From: Rhodobacter sp. SGA-6-6
Lineage (GTDB): Bacteria > Pseudomonadota > Alphaproteobacteria > Rhodobacterales > Rhodobacteraceae
DNA length: 64,000 nt
Direction: 5' to 3'
NCBI RefSeq assembly: GCF_011043545.1
Contig: NZ_JAAKGP010000001.1
Location: 310,001 to 374,000 of the forward strand
The notes beneath the pieces are model-generated. The model was not told where the DNA came from, ran no database searches, and saw nothing but the letters and a program-made list of their open reading frames with translations. Shown here piece by piece: positions 15,935-24,357 of this stretch; the first letter of the stretch is position 1; the number at the start of each line of letters is the position of its first letter. The translations under genes were made by a program, and so were the position numbers.

Positions 15935-17014
15935 CTAGCGGCTCAGCCCGCCCGGCAGGTCGGGCATGTCCAGCGCCGAGAAGCCGTAGTGGCGCAGCCA
16001 GCGCAGGTCGGATTCGAAGAAGGCGCGCAGGTCGGGGATGCCGTATTTCAGCATGGCGATGCGGTCGATGCCCATGCCGAAGGCGAAGCCCTGCCATTGA
16101 TCGGGGTCGATCCCGCCCGCCGCCAGCACCTTGGGGTGCATCATGCCGGAGCCCAGGATCTCCATCCACTTGTCGCCCTCGCCGATCCGCAGCTGGCCGC
16201 CGACGTTGGAATAGCGGATGTCGACCTCGGCCGAGGGTTCCGTGAAGGGGAAGTGCGAGGCGCGGAAGCGCAGCTCCACCTTGTCGACCTCGAAGAAGGC
16301 GCGGCAGAATTCCTCCAGCGTCCATTTCAGGTTCGCCATCGAGATGTCGCGGTCGATGGCCATGCCCTCGACCTGGTGGAACATCGGGGTGTGGGTCTGG
16401 TCCATGTCCATCCGGTAGACCCGGCCCGGCGCGATGACGCGGACCGGGGCGCCCTGCTCCAGCATGGCGCGCACCTGCACCGGGCTGGTGTGCGTCCGCA
16501 GGACATGCGGCGGGCGGTTGTCGCCTTCCGCGCGGGCCATGAAGAAGGTGTCGTGCTCCTGCCGGGCGGGATGTTCCGGCGGGATGTTCAGCGCGTCGAA
16601 GTTATACCAGTCGGATTCCACCTGCGGCCCCTCGGCCACCGAGAAGCCCATGTCGGCGAAGATCGCCGTCAGCTCGTCCATCACCTGACTGACCGGGTGG
16701 ATGGTGCCCTGCCGCCGCGGGCGGCCCGGCAGGGTGACGTCCAGCCATTCCGACTTCAGCCGCTCGTCCAGCGCGGCATCGGCCAGCGCCGCCTTGCGGG
16801 CGCGGAGCGCGGCGTCGATCTCGTCCTTCAGCGCATTCAGATGGGCGCCGGCGGCCTTGCGCTCCTCGGGGTCCATCTTGCCCAGCGTCGCCATCAGCGC
16901 GGAAATCTCGCCCTTCTTGCCGAGCGCCGCGACGCGGACCTCTTCCAGCGCGGCCTCGCCCGCGGCACCGGCCACGGCTGCGATGTATTTTCCACGGATT
17001 TCGCTCAGGTCCAT
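15935..17014 (-). CDS. pheS: Phenylalanyl-tRNA synthetase alpha subunit
   Basis: The 359-residue catalytic alpha subunit has an N-terminal coiled-coil (about residues 1-85) for tRNA contact and a class II core: motif 2 region [25 protein letters not shown] and motif 3 [18 protein letters not shown], with phenylalanine-pocket [26 protein letters not shown]. It is full length. pheT does not follow; the next gene in the same direction is accA, beyond the multi-hairpin repeat. The beta subunit must be encoded elsewhere. Confidence 0.97.
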   Translation of the reverse strand: MDLSEIRGKYIAAVAGAAGEAALEEVRVAALGKKGEISALMATLGKMDPEERKAAGAHLNALKDEIDAALRARKAALADAALDERLKSEWLDVTLPGRPRRQGTIHPVSQVMDELTAIFADMGFSVAEGPQVESDWYNFDALNIPPEHPARQEHDTFFMARAEGDNRPPHVLRTHTSPVQVRAMLEQGAPVRVIAPGRVYRMDMDQTHTPMFHQVEGMAIDRDISMANLKWTLEEFCRAFFEVDKVELRFRASHFPFTEPSAEVDIRYSNVGGQLRIGEGDKWMEILGSGMMHPKVLAAGGIDPDQWQGFAFGMGIDRIAMLKYGIPDLRAFFESDLRWLRHYGFSALDMPDLPGGLSR

Positions 17015-17080
17015 CTCGGCCCCCAGTCTGATGCGGCCCCGGGGTTAGCGGGGCGGGGGCGCGATTGCAAGGGGCGGGCG

Positions 17081-17554
17081 TCAGGCCAGCCGCGCCAGCG
17101 GGGCGTGGGTCACCGGCCGCCAGCCGGCGAAGCCGTGGTGGGGGCGATGCGCCACCCAGCCCAGCCGGAGGCGCGGAAGTCCGGCCATCCCGGCCACCAG
17201 CCGCTGCGCCTGCGGCGGCAGGGCGAAGCGGGCGGTGGGGAAGGCGCCCGCGGCCAGCGCGGCGGACAGGCGGTCGGCGAAGGCCCGCGCCGCGTCCTCG
17301 TCGAAGCCGGGCGGGCATTCCCCGCAGTGGAAGCCCGCCGCCCGGGCCTTGGCCAGGATCAGCAGCGCCGTCGCGCGGTCGCAATCCTCGCGCGAGGTGA
17401 TCGCATCGGCCGCCAGCAGCAGGTCGATGCTGGCGCGGGGATCGGTAAAATCCAGGCCGAGGGCGAATTCGTGCCACATGTCCGGGCCTTCCGGCAGCAG
17501 GAAGGCAGTCAGGCCCTGGGGCAAGGGGAGCGTTTCATACATCGCAGGCACCAT
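17081..17554 (-). CDS. Hypothetical protein
   Basis: The 157-residue protein is soluble, Ala/Leu-rich, with a PDMWHEFALGLDF stretch near the N-terminus and two cysteines in GFHCGECPPGF that could bind a metal or form a disulfide. It ends with an Arg/His-rich segment (WVAHRPHHGFAGWRP). I do not recognise a family. The start may be the ATG at 17554 or at 17542; neither has a strong ribosome site. It lies between dps and pheS in the same direction, 66 bp before pheS. Confidence 0.6.
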   Translation of the reverse strand: MVPAMYETLPLPQGLTAFLLPEGPDMWHEFALGLDFTDPRASIDLLLAADAITSREDCDRATALLILAKARAAGFHCGECPPGFDEDAARAFADRLSAALAAGAFPTARFALPPQAQRLVAGMAGLPRLRLGWVAHRPHHGFAGWRPVTHAPLARLA

Positions 17555-17636
17555 CAAAAATTACGCTGGCCCCGGTTTTACCAATGAATCGGGCACAATT
17601 GCGGCAGGATGGCGACTGTTCTGGCTGACAGCCCGG

Positions 17637-18134
17637 TCAGCGCAGGTGCGACTCCAGGAAATAAAGCTGCTTGTCCAGGTCGCCCGACAGGCCGGTCAGC
17701 AGGTCGGAGGTCACCATGTCCTTCTCTTCCTCGGCGGTCTCGATCCCCTCGCGGGCGGCATTGGAGACCATCGCCAGCGATTCCGCCAGCACCTTGACCA
17801 CCGCCATGCCGTCGCGGGTATCCTCGGGGAATTCCGGCAGACGGGTGGCCTTGGCCGCATCCGACAGCCGTCCGGTGACGAAACCGCCAAGCGCCGCGGT
17901 CCGCTCGGCCACGGCGTCGATATGGCCCTCCAGCGCCTCGTGCAGCTTGTCGAAATGCAGGTGCAGCCCCATGAAATGCGGCCCCGTCACGTTCCAATGC
18001 GCATGTTTGGTCCGCGCCGCCATGTCGGTCAGGTCGGCGAGCATCTGGTTCAGGAAGGCTTCCACCTTCTTGCGGTTGGCGCGGGCGATGTCGATGCGGG
18101 TGGGGGCGTTGCGGGTGGGGGCATTCGCGGCCAT
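17637..18134 (-). CDS. dps: Dps family DNA-protection ferritin
   Basis: The 165-residue protein has the inter-subunit ferroxidase ligands of Dps in HAHWNVTGPHFMGLHLHFDKLHEALEGHIDAVAERTAALGG (His, His, Asp, Glu). Family members form 12-mers that store iron, consume peroxide and shield DNA. The N-terminus (AANAPTRNAPTRIDIARANRKK) holds a short repeat and is basic enough to contact DNA. The ATG at 18134 has a good GGAGG site nine bases upstream. It follows rplT but is separated from it by a terminator hairpin, so it is probably an independent unit. Confidence 0.92.
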   Translation of the reverse strand: MAANAPTRNAPTRIDIARANRKKVEAFLNQMLADLTDMAARTKHAHWNVTGPHFMGLHLHFDKLHEALEGHIDAVAERTAALGGFVTGRLSDAAKATRLPEFPEDTRDGMAVVKVLAESLAMVSNAAREGIETAEEEKDMVTSDLLTGLSGDLDKQLYFLESHLR

Positions 18135-18206
18135 CTGGTCCTCCGGCGGCTGGGACGTTTTGCCGGACAACGCCCGGGAGGGCCAGATGGTTCCCCGAAA
18201 AGCCAA

Positions 18207-18233
18207 GACCCCGCCCGGATCGGGGGCGGGGTC
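18207..18233 (-). terminator. Intrinsic terminator of rpmI-rplT
   Basis: GACCCCGCCC and GGGCGGGGTC form a perfect 10-bp stem with a 7-nt loop 27 nt after the rplT stop on the minus strand; in that direction it is followed by TTGGCTTTT. It separates the ribosomal-protein genes from dps. Confidence 0.7.
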
Positions 18234-18259
18234 TCGAAATTCCGTCGGAGCGGCAGGCC

Positions 18260-18622
18260 TCAGGCCAACGCGGCGCGGGCCTTGTCGGCGATGGCGTTGA
18301 ACGCCTCCGGCTCGTGCACGGCGAGATCGGCCAGCACCTTGCGGTCGACCTCGATCCCGGCTTTCGCCAGGCCGTTGATCAGCCGCGAATAGGTCAGCGC
18401 CGGGTCGAAGATGCGGGCAGCGGCGTTGATGCGCTGGATCCACAGGGCGCGGAACTGGCCCTTCTTCGCCTTGCGGTCGCGGGTGGCGTATTGCTGCGCC
18501 TTGTCGACCGCCTGGGTGGCGGTGCGGAAGTTGGTCGAGCGGGCGGCGTAATAGCCTTTCGCCTTCTTGATCACCTTGCGGTGGCGGGCGTGGGTGACGA
18601 CGCCGGATTTGACGCGGGACAT
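18260..18622 (-). CDS. rplT: 50S ribosomal protein L20
   Basis: The 120-residue protein is a canonical L20: basic N-terminal arm [25 protein letters not shown] and the globular part [44 protein letters not shown]. It binds 23S rRNA early in assembly and in many bacteria represses its own operon. It lies 12 nt after rpmI. infC, often the first gene of this operon, is not here. Confidence 0.98.
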   Translation of the reverse strand: MSRVKSGVVTHARHRKVIKKAKGYYAARSTNFRTATQAVDKAQQYATRDRKAKKGQFRALWIQRINAAARIFDPALTYSRLINGLAKAGIEVDRKVLADLAVHEPEAFNAIADKARAALA

Positions 18623-18634
18623 CTTCTGGCCTCC

Positions 18635-18835
18635 TTAGCGGTTATACGGCATGTATTTCTTGACGATCTTCTCGTCCGCGTCGCACAGGACCATGGTCCC
18701 CGAGGCGTCGCGGATGAATTTCGTCGTGCGCTTGATCATGCCGTGGCGCTTGCCGGCCACGCCTGCCTTCACATGGCCGTTGGCCGTGAAGGAGAACCGC
18801 TTCTTCGCAGCGGATTTGGTCTTCATCTTGGGCAT
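18635..18835 (-). CDS. rpmI: 50S ribosomal protein L35
   Basis: The 66-residue basic protein matches L35 throughout ([51 protein letters not shown]). The ATG at 18835 has a GGAG site upstream. It is the first gene of the rpmI-rplT operon, read from a promoter seen at 18908-18936. Confidence 0.98.
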   Translation of the reverse strand: MPKMKTKSAAKKRFSFTANGHVKAGVAGKRHGMIKRTTKFIRDASGTMVLCDADEKIVKKYMPYNR

Positions 18836-18907
18836 TTCACTCTCCAGTGTTCGCGCGCGGCACGGCATGCCACATTCGCCGGCCGCGCGGGTCTTTCCGA
18901 AGCCGTC

Positions 18908-18936
18908 CCTATAGGGGCGGGGCGGCAGGGGCGCAA
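18908..18936 (-). promoter_or_regulatory. Housekeeping promoter of rpmI-rplT
   Basis: On the minus strand TTGCGC (18931-18936) and TATAGG (18908-18913) are separated by exactly 17 bp, about 75 bp before the rpmI start. The motifs and spacing fit a sigma-70-type promoter; the start site has not been measured. Confidence 0.6.
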
Positions 18937-18953
18937 GGGGATTCGTAGGGGCG

Positions 18954-19178
18954 TCAGTTGGTGTAGCGGCCGACCACGCCCAGCATCACCTGCGGGATGT
19001 CCTTGAAGGCATAGCCGCCCGGCTTCTGCGTCAGCGCCATCACGATCAGCCCCGCCGCCGCGATCAGGATGATGGCGGCGAAGCGGGGGGCGCGGCTTTC
19101 GGTCCAGGCCGACATCAGCGAGGGGATCGTCAGCACGGCCAGAACGATGCCGACCGTCAGGAAAAGATCGGTGTCCAT
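18954..19178 (-). CDS. Small two-segment membrane protein, 74 aa
   Basis: The protein has two hydrophobic segments (about residues 5-22, [17 protein letters not shown], and 33-50, [16 protein letters not shown]) joined by a charged loop, and a C-terminal tail ending [11 protein letters not shown]. No family is recognised. The start at 19178 (MDTDLFLT) leaves both segments intact; the frame continues upstream only by chance. It lies between pyk and rpmI in the same direction. Confidence 0.68.
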   Translation of the reverse strand: MDTDLFLTVGIVLAVLTIPSLMSAWTESRAPRFAAIILIAAAGLIVMALTQKPGGYAFKDIPQVMLGVVGRYTN

Positions 19179-19288
19179 GGACCCCTCGCAACCGATGACG
19201 CTGCGAAATGCTAGAGCGGATCGGGTTTTCCCGCAACCGATGCGTGGGCGCGCGGGGAAGGAGGACCAAGACCCCTCCCCGCCCGGCC

Positions 19289-20734
19289 TCAGCCCGGATC
19301 GACCTTGGAGATCAGCCGCTCGTCGCAGGGCGCCACCCGCAGGATGTTGGTGGTGCCGACCACGTTGAACGGCACCCCGGCGGTGACGACGATATGGTCG
19401 TCCTCGCGCGCGAAGCCGTCGGCCCGCGCCGCCCGCACGGCCGAGATCACCGCGCCCTTGAACCGCTCCTGCTCGGGCACGATCACGCAATGCGCGCCCC
19501 AGGTCAGCGCCACCCGGCGGGCGGTTTCGACCAGCGGAGTCAGGGCGATGATCGGGACCGAGGGCCGCTCCCGCGCCACCAGGCTGACGGTGCTGCCCGA
19601 CTGGCTGAAGCAGGCGATGGCCTTGATGTTGGTCGCCTCGGCGATCTCGCGCGCCGCCGCCACGATGCCGTCGGCCACGGTCTCGCGCTTCACCCGGCGG
19701 CTGGACTCGATGATGCTGCGGTAGGTGCCGTCCTTCTCGACCGACTTGGCGACGTTGTCCATCGTGGTCACCGCCTCGATCGGGAACTTGCCGGCCGCCG
19801 ATTCCGCCGACAGCATCACCGCATCGGCGCCCTCGTAGATCGCCGTCGCCACGTCCGAGACCTCGGCCCGGGTCGGCATCGGGTTCTCGATCATGCTCTC
19901 CAGCATCTGCGTCGCAACGATCACCGGCTTGGCCGCCGCCCGCGCCCCGCGCACCAGCCGCTTCTGGATCGGCGGCACCGAATGCACCGGCAGCTCCACC
20001 CCCAGGTCGCCCCGCGCCACCATGATCCCGTCCGAGACCTTGAGGATCTCGTCATAGGCCTTCACCGCGGCGGGCTTCTCGATCTTGGACAGGATCGCCG
20101 CACGGCCCCGGGCCAGCTTGCGCGCCTCCAGCACGTCCTCGGCCCGCTGCACGAAGGACAGCGCCAGCCAGTCCACCCCCAGCTCGCAGACGAATTCCAG
20201 GTCGGCCCGGTCCTTGTCCGACAGCGCCGCCAGCGGCAGCACCACGTCCGGCACGTTCACGCCCTTGCGGTTCGAGATGGTGCCGCCCACCGTCACCGTG
20301 CAATCGGCGAAGTCGGCGCCGCAGGACACCACCTTCAGCCGGATCTTGCCGTCGTTGACCAGCAGCGTGGCGCCCGGCTCCAGCGCCGCGAAGATCTCGG
20401 GATGCGGCAGCTGCACCCGCCGCGAATCGCCCGGCGTCGGGTCCAGGTCCAGCCGGAAGCCGTCGCCGTCCTCCAGGTCGTGCGCGCCGGCGGCGAAGGT
20501 GCCCACCCGCAGCTTCGGCCCCTGCAGGTCGGCCAGGATGCCGATCGGGCGGCCGAGGTCCTGCTCCACCTGCCGGATATGCACATGCCGGGCGCGGATG
20601 TCGTCATGGGTGCCGTGGCTCATGTTCAGGCGGAACACGTCGGCCCCCGCCTCGAACAGCGCACGGATCATCTGGTAGTCGCTGGAAGCCGGCCCGAGCG
20701 TGGCCACGATCTTCACGTTGCGGTGACGGCGCAT
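19289..20734 (-). CDS. pyk: Pyruvate kinase
   Basis: The 481-residue enzyme makes pyruvate and ATP from phosphoenolpyruvate. It begins RHRNVKIVATLGPASS and shows FRLNMSHGTHDD, the catalytic-lysine region AAILSKIEKPAAVKAYDEIL, MVARGDLGVELP, the metal and substrate loop ATQMLESMIENPMPTRAEVSDVA, DAVMLSAESAAGKFP and the C-terminal alpha/beta domain. The ATG at 20734 has AAGGAGG upstream and a promoter at 20781-20809. Confidence 0.97.
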   Translation of the reverse strand: MRRHRNVKIVATLGPASSDYQMIRALFEAGADVFRLNMSHGTHDDIRARHVHIRQVEQDLGRPIGILADLQGPKLRVGTFAAGAHDLEDGDGFRLDLDPTPGDSRRVQLPHPEIFAALEPGATLLVNDGKIRLKVVSCGADFADCTVTVGGTISNRKGVNVPDVVLPLAALSDKDRADLEFVCELGVDWLALSFVQRAEDVLEARKLARGRAAILSKIEKPAAVKAYDEILKVSDGIMVARGDLGVELPVHSVPPIQKRLVRGARAAAKPVIVATQMLESMIENPMPTRAEVSDVATAIYEGADAVMLSAESAAGKFPIEAVTTMDNVAKSVEKDGTYRSIIESSRRVKRETVADGIVAAAREIAEATNIKAIACFSQSGSTVSLVARERPSVPIIALTPLVETARRVALTWGAHCVIVPEQERFKGAVISAVRAARADGFAREDDHIVVTAGVPFNVVGTTNILRVAPCDERLISKVDPG

Positions 20735-20780
20735 CAGCCATCCCTCCTTGTTCTGCTTCGGTTCAACGTGGGCCGCGTGC

Positions 20781-20809
20781 GTTATGGCGCAATCCTTTGC
20801 CTCCCGCAA
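20781..20809 (-). promoter_or_regulatory. Promoter of pyk
   Basis: On the minus strand TTGCGG (20804-20809) and CATAAC (20781-20786) lie 17 bp apart, about 47 bp before the pyk start. The motifs fit a sigma-70-type promoter. The remaining divergent region up to 20903 shows no further clear signal. Confidence 0.5.
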
Positions 20810-20903
20810 CGCCCGGGTTGCGTTCCTTCGCCGCCGCCATGGGCTGGACGCCGCGAATCCGATGGATTACCCCAATGCACAAAGGGAATTAGGGGGTTAG
20901 CGA

Positions 20904-21641
20904 GTGCCGTTTCATCTGGAAGGAGAAGACCGTCCCGGCCGCTGGCTGGTGACCTGCGACCATGCCGCCAACAAGGTGCCGGACTGGGTGTCCGGCGGCG
21001 ACCTCGGCATCGCGGCCGAGGACATGGCGCGCCACATCGCCTGGGACGTCGGCGCCGCCGGGGTGGCGCGCGCGCTGGCCGCGCGGCTGGACAGCCCGGC
21101 GATCCTGTCGGACTTCAGCCGGCTGGTGATCGACCCCAACCGCGGAGAGTTCGACCCGACGCTGGTGATGCGGCTTTACGACGGCACCATCATCCCGGCC
21201 AACCGCCACCTGACCGCCGACGACATCGAGGAGCGGCTGGCCCGGCTCTACCGCCCCTATCACGCCGCCTATGCCTGCCTGGCCGACCGGCGGCCCGACA
21301 CGGTGATCCTGGCGATCCACAGCTTCACCCCCTGCCTGAAGGGCCGGCCGCCGCGGCCCTGGCATGTCGGGGTGCTGCATTCGCCGGTGGACGGCCGCCT
21401 GTCGCGCGCCCTGATCGCGCGGCTTCAGGCCGAGACCGACATCTGCACGGGTGACAACGAGCCCTATTCGGGCCATCTTCCCGGCGACGCCATCGACCGG
21501 CACGCGCTGGCCCATGGCCGCCACAACACGCTGATCGAGCTGCGCAACGACCTGATCGCCACGCCCGGGGACCAGGCCCGCTGGGCCGACCGGCTGGCGC
21601 CGCTGCTGGAACAGGCCCTGGAGGACATCGCCGATGGATGA
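20904..21641 (+). CDS. N-formylglutamate amidohydrolase family protein
   Basis: The 245-residue protein matches the FGase family: VTCDHAANKVPDW near the N-terminus (metal ligand region), DFSRLVIDPNR, VILAIHSFTP and NEPYSGHLPGDAIDRHALAHGRHNTLIELRNDLI. The named reaction is deformylation of N-formyl-L-glutamate at the end of one histidine route, but no hut gene is nearby, so the real substrate may differ. The start is GTG at 20904 with AGGGGG nine bases upstream. It overlaps the DUF1244 gene by 8 nt. Confidence 0.87.
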   Translation: MPFHLEGEDRPGRWLVTCDHAANKVPDWVSGGDLGIAAEDMARHIAWDVGAAGVARALAARLDSPAILSDFSRLVIDPNRGEFDPTLVMRLYDGTIIPANRHLTADDIEERLARLYRPYHAAYACLADRRPDTVILAIHSFTPCLKGRPPRPWHVGVLHSPVDGRLSRALIARLQAETDICTGDNEPYSGHLPGDAIDRHALAHGRHNTLIELRNDLIATPGDQARWADRLAPLLEQALEDIADG

Positions 21642-21948
21642 CCGCACCCGCACCGAGATCGAGGCCGCCGCCTTCCGCGCGCTGGTCCATCACCTGATGG
21701 TCAAGCGGCCGGACGTGCAGAACATCGACCTGATGAACCTGGGCGGCTTCTGCCGCAACTGCCTGTCGCGCTGGTATCAGGAGGCCGCGGCCGAGCGCGG
21801 CATCGAACTGTCGAAGGACGCGGCGCGCGAGGTGGTCTACGGGATGCCCTATGCCGACTGGGTGGCGCAGCACCAGACCGAGGCCGACGAGGGCAAGAAG
21901 GCCGCCTTCGAGGAGGCCTTCCGCAAGAATGTCGGCCCGCGCGGCTGA
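21634..21948 (+). CDS. DUF1244 family protein
   Basis: The 104-residue protein carries the DUF1244 signature NIDLMNLGGFCRNCLSRWYQEAAAERGIELSKDAAREVVYGMPYADW, with the two invariant cysteines in CRNC. It is small, soluble and helical. The start overlaps the end of the amidohydrolase gene, so the two are coupled. Function of the family is unknown; the conserved cysteine pair suggests metal or redox chemistry. Confidence 0.9.
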   Translation: MDDRTRTEIEAAAFRALVHHLMVKRPDVQNIDLMNLGGFCRNCLSRWYQEAAAERGIELSKDAAREVVYGMPYADWVAQHQTEADEGKKAAFEEAFRKNVGPRG

Positions 21949-22028
21949 TCCGCCTAACATTTGCCGGATTTACCAGATTTCATCGGCGGCACAGGCCGGA
22001 CAGCCCCGCTGGACTGATTCCCGCCGCA

Positions 22029-22059
22029 GGACAATCCCGCCCCCTTCGCCGGATTGTCC
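22029..22059. terminator. Hairpin after the DUF1244 gene
   Basis: GGACAATCC and GGATTGTCC form a perfect 9-bp inverted repeat around 13 nt, 80 nt after the DUF1244 stop. It has no T-run. The GGATTGTC word also occurs around the response-regulator gene at 2199-2207 and 3007-3014. Confidence 0.4.
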
Positions 22060-22132
22060 AGCCGTCCACCGGCAATCCGGTGCCGCGGCCCGAATGTCGT
22101 TGACTGCATCCCCACACCTGAAATGCTGCGGG

Positions 22133-22148
22133 TTAACGAGAGGTTAAC
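22133..22148 (+). promoter_or_regulatory. CtrA-type box upstream of the RTX gene
   Basis: TTAA (22133-22136), seven bases and TTAAC (22144-22148) give an exact match to the full CtrA consensus TTAA-N7-TTAAC. It ends 33 bp before the ATG of the RTX gene. A possible -35 TTGACT (22100-22105) lies upstream with a poor -10. In a genome this GC-rich the motif is rare by chance. Binding by CtrA and its sign are inference. Confidence 0.6.
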
Positions 22149-22181
22149 GCCTCCGATTCCCGCTGCTTTTGTGAGGTTGCC

Positions 22182-23351
22182 ATGGAACTGATGTTTCTCC
22201 TGCCCCTGCTGCTTGTCGGCTTCCTGATCGACAGCAACAGCGACGACGATGACGACAATCCCGCGGACAGCCCGCAGCATCTTCAGGGCACCGAGGGCGA
22301 CGACATCCTGACGGGCGGCACGGCCGGCGATACGCTGGAGGGCGGGGCCGGCAGCGACATGCTGACCGGCAACGGCGGCCGCGACCTGGTCGACGGCGGC
22401 GAGGGCGACGATACCCTGCAGGGCAATGCGGGCGACGACACGCTTCTCGGCGGTGCGGGGGCCGACAACCTGCGCGGCCTGGGCGGAGACGACGACCTCC
22501 ACGGCGACGACGGCGACGACACCCTTGCCGGGGACAACGGCAACGACACGCTGCACGGCGGCCTGGGCGAGGACTTCCTCTTCGGCGGCGTGGGCGAAGA
22601 CCAGCTGCATGGCGACGGGGGCAACGACGTGCTTCACGGCCTGGCGGGCGACGACGACGTGCATGGCGGCGCGGGCGACGACAGGCTGCTCGGCGAGGAC
22701 GGCGACGACGCGCTGTTCGGCGACGAGGGCAACGATACCCTTCTCGGCGGCCTGGGCGACGACGCGCTCGACGGCGGGCTCGGCAACGACTTCATGCTGG
22801 GCGGCCTGGGCGACGACACGCTTCTCGGCGGCGACGGCGACGACCGGCTGATGGGCGAGGACGGCGACGATTCCCTGCTGGGCGGCGCCGGCGACGACAT
22901 CCTGCGCGGCGGCAACGGCAACGATTACCTGGACGGCGGCGCGGGCGCCAACCTGGTCACCGGCGGCCTCGGCGACGACACGCTGATCGGCAGCGAGGGC
23001 GACACGCTGGGCGGCGGCGAGGGCGAGGACCTGCTGCTGGTCAGCGGCGCGGTCGCCCTGTCCACCGGCGCGGGCTCGGACATGGTGGAGATCGACGGCG
23101 ATGCCGACGGCCTTGCCACGGTGACGGACTACGTGGCCGGGCAGGACGGCTATGCCATCGTCTTCGACGTGATCCCGCCCTCGGCCACGATCACGCTGAC
23201 GCAGGAGGCGAACGGTTCGGGCGGGGTCGACACGCTGGTGCAGACGGGCGGCGAAACCTATCTGCGGCTGGTCGGCACCGCCGCCAACGACGTGCAGCTT
23301 GCCGATTTCAGCATCGTCCAGGACGCGCCGGCGACCGCCGCGGCGGCCTGA
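22182..23351 (+). CDS. RTX (haemolysin-type calcium-binding repeat) protein
   Basis: The 389-residue acidic protein begins with a hydrophobic segment ([17 protein letters not shown]) and an Asp-rich linker, then more than twenty glycine/aspartate nonapeptides of the GGxGxDxLx type from about residue 40 to 285. These build parallel beta-rolls that fold on binding calcium. The last ~100 residues are a non-repetitive beta domain similar to those ending other RTX proteins. No enzyme domain is present and no type I secretion genes are adjacent. The hydrophobic N-terminus suggests membrane anchoring or Sec entry rather than classic type I export alone; a surface or adhesive role is inference. Confidence 0.9.
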   Translation: MELMFLLPLLLVGFLIDSNSDDDDDNPADSPQHLQGTEGDDILTGGTAGDTLEGGAGSDMLTGNGGRDLVDGGEGDDTLQGNAGDDTLLGGAGADNLRGLGGDDDLHGDDGDDTLAGDNGNDTLHGGLGEDFLFGGVGEDQLHGDGGNDVLHGLAGDDDVHGGAGDDRLLGEDGDDALFGDEGNDTLLGGLGDDALDGGLGNDFMLGGLGDDTLLGGDGDDRLMGEDGDDSLLGGAGDDILRGGNGNDYLDGGAGANLVTGGLGDDTLIGSEGDTLGGGEGEDLLLVSGAVALSTGAGSDMVEIDGDADGLATVTDYVAGQDGYAIVFDVIPPSATITLTQEANGSGGVDTLVQTGGETYLRLVGTAANDVQLADFSIVQDAPATAAAA

Positions 23352-23357
23352 CCGGCT

Positions 23358-23657
23358 CTACAGCCCCACGGCCCGCAGCGCCGCCGCCACCGCCACACCG
23401 GCGAGGGCGGCGGCGATGTCGTTGCGGCTGATCGCCGACAGGGCGATGGCGGTGGCAAGCGCCAGCGCCTCGACCAGCCCGCCCGCGGCCAGCGCCTGCG
23501 CGGCGATCCCGGCCATCACCGCCAGCGGGGTGGCCTTCAGCGCCGCATCCAGCCGGGCCGAGCGCGGCAGGAACCGCATCGCCGCATAGCCGGCAAAGCG
23601 GCAGAGCAGCGCCGCCGCCGCCATCACCGCCAACATGGCGGGCAACGAAGGGGTCAT
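23358..23657 (-). CDS. azlD: AzlD-type branched-chain amino-acid exporter small subunit
   Basis: The 99-residue protein has three to four hydrophobic segments and the AzlD-like CRFAGYAAMRFLPRSARLDAALKATPLAVMAGI. With AzlC it forms a small amino-acid exporter. Its ATG overlaps the azlC stop by 4 nt. It ends the five-gene operon that begins at 26810. Confidence 0.85.
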   Translation of the reverse strand: MTPSLPAMLAVMAAAALLCRFAGYAAMRFLPRSARLDAALKATPLAVMAGIAAQALAAGGLVEALALATAIALSAISRNDIAAALAGVAVAAALRAVGL

Positions 23658-24355
23658 GTCCCCGCCTCCGGCCGCGCGGCCGCCACTGCGGCCCCCGCCA
23701 GCCCCGCCGCCACGATGCCCCAGCCGTTGCCCGCCAGCGGCGTGACCAGCAGCGCCGACGCAGCCCCCACCGCCACCGGCACCAGGCTGGACCTCCCCTT
23801 CATCATCACCGCCATCATCGCGGCGGCGAAGGCCGGCAGCATCATGTCGGCGCCGAAGGCATGGGGGTCCGGCAGCACCCGCCCGAAGACCACGCCGACC
23901 GCGGTTCCGCCCAGCCAGGCGCCCATCAGCGGCACTCCGGTGCCGGCCAGATAGGCCCGGTCCGCCTCGCCCTTCCCGGCCGCGCGCATGGTGGCGATCC
24001 AGTTGGCATCGCCGATCATCAGCAGGCTGGCATAGCCCCGCAGCGGCCCGGCCGCGCTCAGCCAGGGCTGGATCGTCGCGCCGAACAGCAGGTAGCGCGC
24101 ATTCATCACCAGCACGGTGGCGAACAGCGTCAGCAGCGTCGCCTGCCCGGCCTGCACCACCGACAGCGCCGCCAGCTGGGCGGAGCCGGAAAACACCGTG
24201 GCCGACATCGCCAGTGCCCAGCCCCAGCTGAGGCCCGCCTGCGCCGCCACCAGCCCGAAGGCCAGCCCGTAGACGAAGATCGCCGTCCCCAGCGCAACCC
24301 CGACGCGGAAGCCGCGGCGAAAGCCCTGCCAGCCGAAAGGCGCGCGGGGCTCCAC
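23654..24355 (-). CDS. azlC: AzlC-type branched-chain amino-acid exporter large subunit
   Basis: The 233-residue protein has about seven membrane segments and the AzlC signature GFRVGVALGTAIFVYGLAFG, FSGSAQLAAL, NARYLLFGA and GDANWIATM. The GTG at 24355 begins 2 nt after the stop of the upstream transaminase gene and opens the conserved N-terminus. Exporters of this family release branched-chain or other hydrophobic amino acids; here the neighbours suggest a link with D-amino acids, which is inference. Confidence 0.88.
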   Translation of the reverse strand: MEPRAPFGWQGFRRGFRVGVALGTAIFVYGLAFGLVAAQAGLSWGWALAMSATVFSGSAQLAALSVVQAGQATLLTLFATVLVMNARYLLFGATIQPWLSAAGPLRGYASLLMIGDANWIATMRAAGKGEADRAYLAGTGVPLMGAWLGGTAVGVVFGRVLPDPHAFGADMMLPAFAAAMMAVMMKGRSSLVPVAVGAASALLVTPLAGNGWGIVAAGLAGAAVAAARPEAGT

Positions 24356-24357
24356 GG

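Noticed and set aside
22283-23119. Long open frames antisense or out of frame to the RTX gene, and the repeated DNA as a possible CRISPR-like array.
   Set aside because: They arise from the GC-rich nonapeptide coding repeats; repeat units are in frame, unequal in spacer, and encode a coherent beta-roll protein.
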